DNA of 64,000 nucleotides from an uncultured Veillonella sp. (GTDB lineage Bacteria; Bacillota; Negativicutes; Veillonellales; Veillonellaceae). Positions 62,368 through 64,000 of the stretch are shown in pieces. The position numbers and the translations under genes were made by a program. Within the stretch, counting starts at the first letter, position 1. Every line of letters starts with the position of its first letter. The notes under the pieces were generated by a model, which was given only the letters and a program-made list of their open reading frames with translations, made no database searches and was not told the DNA's origin. The stretch spans positions 1-64,000 of the forward strand of contig CABSJA010000005.1 in assembly GCA_902477915.1 (NCBI GenBank). The letters are read 5' to 3'.

Positions 62368-63177
62368 ATGTTAATACATACTGACAAAAAGGCGTATGTC
62401 GTATTTAGTCTATGGCTGCGCATATTCCACTGGACTATGGTGCTTAGTGTAACGGCCTTATTCTGGACTGGCCTATATATAGGTGATCCAGGATTTGCGG
62501 CTATTACAGGTAATCCAGAACCAACCTTTGCAATTGACGGCTGGTTCTCTATGGAAACTATGCGTCGTATCCATTTCATTGCGGGTGTTATCTTAACATT
62601 CTCCTTTATCTTCCGATTTGCTGGTGCACTTTGGAATCGAGGAGACAGATTATTACCTAAATTCCGTCAAAAACGGTATTGGTACGGTCTTAAAGAAACT
62701 ACATTGCACTATTTGATGATTCCTCAAAAGCATGAACATCATTGGCTTCGTAACTCCTTAGCGAGAACTGCGTACATGATGGTGTACATTATGTTCTTCT
62801 TTGAAATCTTAACGGGTTTTGCCATGTTTTCAATGGTTAATCCTAATGGTATTTTAGGAACTTTATTTGCTCCAGTTGTTACATTATTTGGTGGTGAATA
62901 CAAGGTTCATATTATCCATCACTATATTGCTTGGGGATTCTTGTTCTTTACTATCGTTCATGTGTACATGGCATTCCGAGAAGACGTTATGGAAGAATCT
63001 GGCGAAGTATCTGCTATGGTTTCTGGTATGAAGTATTATGCGCATGACCCAATCGATATTGAAGACCTCAATGGCAAACGCCGTCGTGGTGAACGTATCG
63101 ATAAACCATCTGGTACAACATATCGTCCAAGTGATCCTAACGATCCTAGAGAAAGAGAATTACAAGAAAATGACTAA
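62368..63177 (+). CDS. hyaC: Cytochrome b subunit of [NiFe] hydrogenase
   Basis: The 269-residue di-heme cytochrome b links the hydrogenase dimer to the menaquinone pool. It has four to five membrane helices with conserved histidines: LRIFHWTMVLSV near residue 16, RRIHFIAGVIL near 69, and HIIHHYIAWGFLFFTIVHVYMAF near 180-200. The C-terminus is hydrophilic. It follows the large subunit after 14 bases and overlaps the protease gene by eight bases. The hydrogenase is therefore anchored in the inner membrane facing the periplasm. Confidence 0.94.
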   Translation: MLIHTDKKAYVVFSLWLRIFHWTMVLSVTALFWTGLYIGDPGFAAITGNPEPTFAIDGWFSMETMRRIHFIAGVILTFSFIFRFAGALWNRGDRLLPKFRQKRYWYGLKETTLHYLMIPQKHEHHWLRNSLARTAYMMVYIMFFFEILTGFAMFSMVNPNGILGTLFAPVVTLFGGEYKVHIIHHYIAWGFLFFTIVHVYMAFREDVMEESGEVSAMVSGMKYYAHDPIDIEDLNGKRRRGERIDKPSGTTYRPSDPNDPRERELQEND

Positions 63178-63748
63178 TACAAGTACTGAAATCATCAGTG
63201 GCTTGGAACAATACGCGGACTCAGAGGGTCCGCGTATTGATTTAAATAGCCTTTATGATGATGGTAATAATGAAATCGTCCTACTCGGTGTAGGTAATAT
63301 ATTACTTACTGACGAGGGGTTAGGGGTTCATGTAGTAAAAGAGTTGAAAGAGTCTTTCACATTTACACCGTCTATTTCTATTATTGATGGTGGAACGATG
63401 GGAATGGAACTGCTTACGTATATGCGTGGTATGAAGAAAATTCTTCTCGTAGACGCTATCAATGGTGGGGAAGCTCCAGGAACTATATATGAGTTCCCTC
63501 ATAAGGAATTAGAACAATATTTTACAGAACATATTTCTGTACACGAAGTAGGAATGCAAGATATTTTACGTATCCGCGCCATTCAAGAAGACCCCTTAGA
63601 GGATGCAGTCGTTATTGGGGTGGAACCAGAATCGTTAGAGATTGGTTTTGAACCTAGTGCACCTATACAACGAGCTTTACCAGAGGTGAAAGAGCGTGTA
63701 CTCAATGTGTTACGAGAATGGGGTGTAACTGCAGAACCTAACACTTAA
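63170..63748 (+). CDS. hyaD: Hydrogenase maturation protease (HyaD/HupD)
   Basis: The protease removes the C-terminal peptide of the large subunit after Ni insertion. The 192-residue protein has an N-terminal extension of about 38 residues, then the family core LLGVGNILLTDEGLGVHV with the Ni-sensing Glu, SIIDGGTMGMELL with the Asp, and SVHEVGMQD with the His. The final residues hold GVEPESLEIGFEPSAP. ATG 63170 overlaps the end of the cytochrome gene; the N-terminal extension is longer than usual but reads cleanly. Confidence 0.93.
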   Translation: MTNTSTEIISGLEQYADSEGPRIDLNSLYDDGNNEIVLLGVGNILLTDEGLGVHVVKELKESFTFTPSISIIDGGTMGMELLTYMRGMKKILLVDAINGGEAPGTIYEFPHKELEQYFTEHISVHEVGMQDILRIRAIQEDPLEDAVVIGVEPESLEIGFEPSAPIQRALPEVKERVLNVLREWGVTAEPNT

Positions 63749-63794
63749 ACTAATCGGTTTATAGGATGTAAATTTATCTCTAATAGGAGTATTT

Positions 63795-64000
63795 ATGATT
63801 GAGAATTATGGTAATGTTCGCGCTGTGTTAAATGAGTTGCGTTTAGCACTTAAAAATTTGCGTGAAACAGGTGAGACTTATTCTATTTATATAGAGAAAA
63901 CAGGTCTTTCAGAAGAAGAGCAAGTGGAGGTATTAGAAACACTTGGTCGTGGTCATATTACGATTAACTTCAATGAAACAGATCAGCCTGTAGAGTGGTA
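63795..64000 (+). CDS. HupH/HyaF-like hydrogenase accessory protein, 5' part
   Basis: ATG 63795, preceded by TAGGAG, opens a frame that runs off the right edge. The first 68 residues include VRAVLNELRLALKNLRETGETYSIYIEK and LGRGHITINFNETDQPVEW. These resemble the HupH/HyaF-type accessory proteins found in group 1 [NiFe] hydrogenase operons, which assist small-subunit maturation. The call is by pattern and position; the gene is incomplete. Confidence 0.7.
   Translation, partial: MIENYGNVRAVLNELRLALKNLRETGETYSIYIEKTGLSEEEQVEVLETLGRGHITINFNETDQPVEW

Overview
The window is a compact, almost entirely plus-strand stretch of chromosome from a low-GC, strictly fermentative Negativicute, most likely a Veillonella. 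The main evidence is the methylmalonyl-CoA decarboxylase genes at the left edge (a biotin carrier with an Ala/Pro linker followed by the Na+-pumping beta subunit), which belong to the succinate-to-propionate pathway of lactate fermenters. Acetate kinase, a Tat-exported [NiFe] hydrogenase and a type A RNase P RNA fit the same picture. The genus name is an inference from gene content. I saw no insertion sequence, prophage, CRISPR array or rRNA; this is ordinary core chromosome with some unusual regulatory and repeat sequences.

Layout. 1-4.8 kb: end of the decarboxylase operon, a small membrane protein next to a DASS-type anion transporter, a SemiSWEET transporter bracketed by two copies of nearly the same terminator, and a 54-residue two-cluster ferredoxin. 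4.8-12.4 kb: lspA, an RluD-type pseudouridine synthase, pyrR, tmcAL (the only minus-strand gene), a lipoprotein joined to ackA, a PH-like membrane protein, maf, and radC, with an 11-copy GCTGT tandem repeat between maf and radC. 12.7-19.2 kb: an elongasome operon mreB-mreC-mreD-mrdA-minD-rodA. 19.2-25.1 kb: a radical SAM protein with its DUF2344 partner, rng, mntP, and the rplU-prp-rpmA trio behind a leader RNA.

25.3-36.9 kb: a stand-alone hydG, recJ, rel, a metallo-beta-lactamase-fold hydrolase, then fur-hemZ-hisS-aspS with overlapping ends. A 6S RNA follows aspS and precedes rarA, as in Bacillus. 37.3-50.9 kb: rarA, ftsK, a short RodZ-like protein, a YgiQ-type radical SAM protein, a lone solute-binding protein, rimO, cinA, recA, recX and rny. 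51.2-59.0 kb: dnaG-rpoD, queD-queE-folE behind repeated leader sequences, a CAT-anticodon tRNA, trmK, a Nif3-family gene, rnpB and a thioredoxin. 59.3 kb to the end: a membrane-bound [NiFe] hydrogenase operon (small subunit, large subunit, cytochrome b, maturation protease, start of a HupH/HyaF-like gene) preceded by two identical-format palindromic operators.

No single new system stands out. The points most worth checking are the pentanucleotide repeat before radC, the paired operators before the hydrogenase, the hydG gene without visible partners, the rod-shape machinery in a presumed coccus, and the long inverted repeat before dnaG. Starts were moved to the codon with the best-spaced ribosome binding site where this was clear, and the reason is given in each entry.
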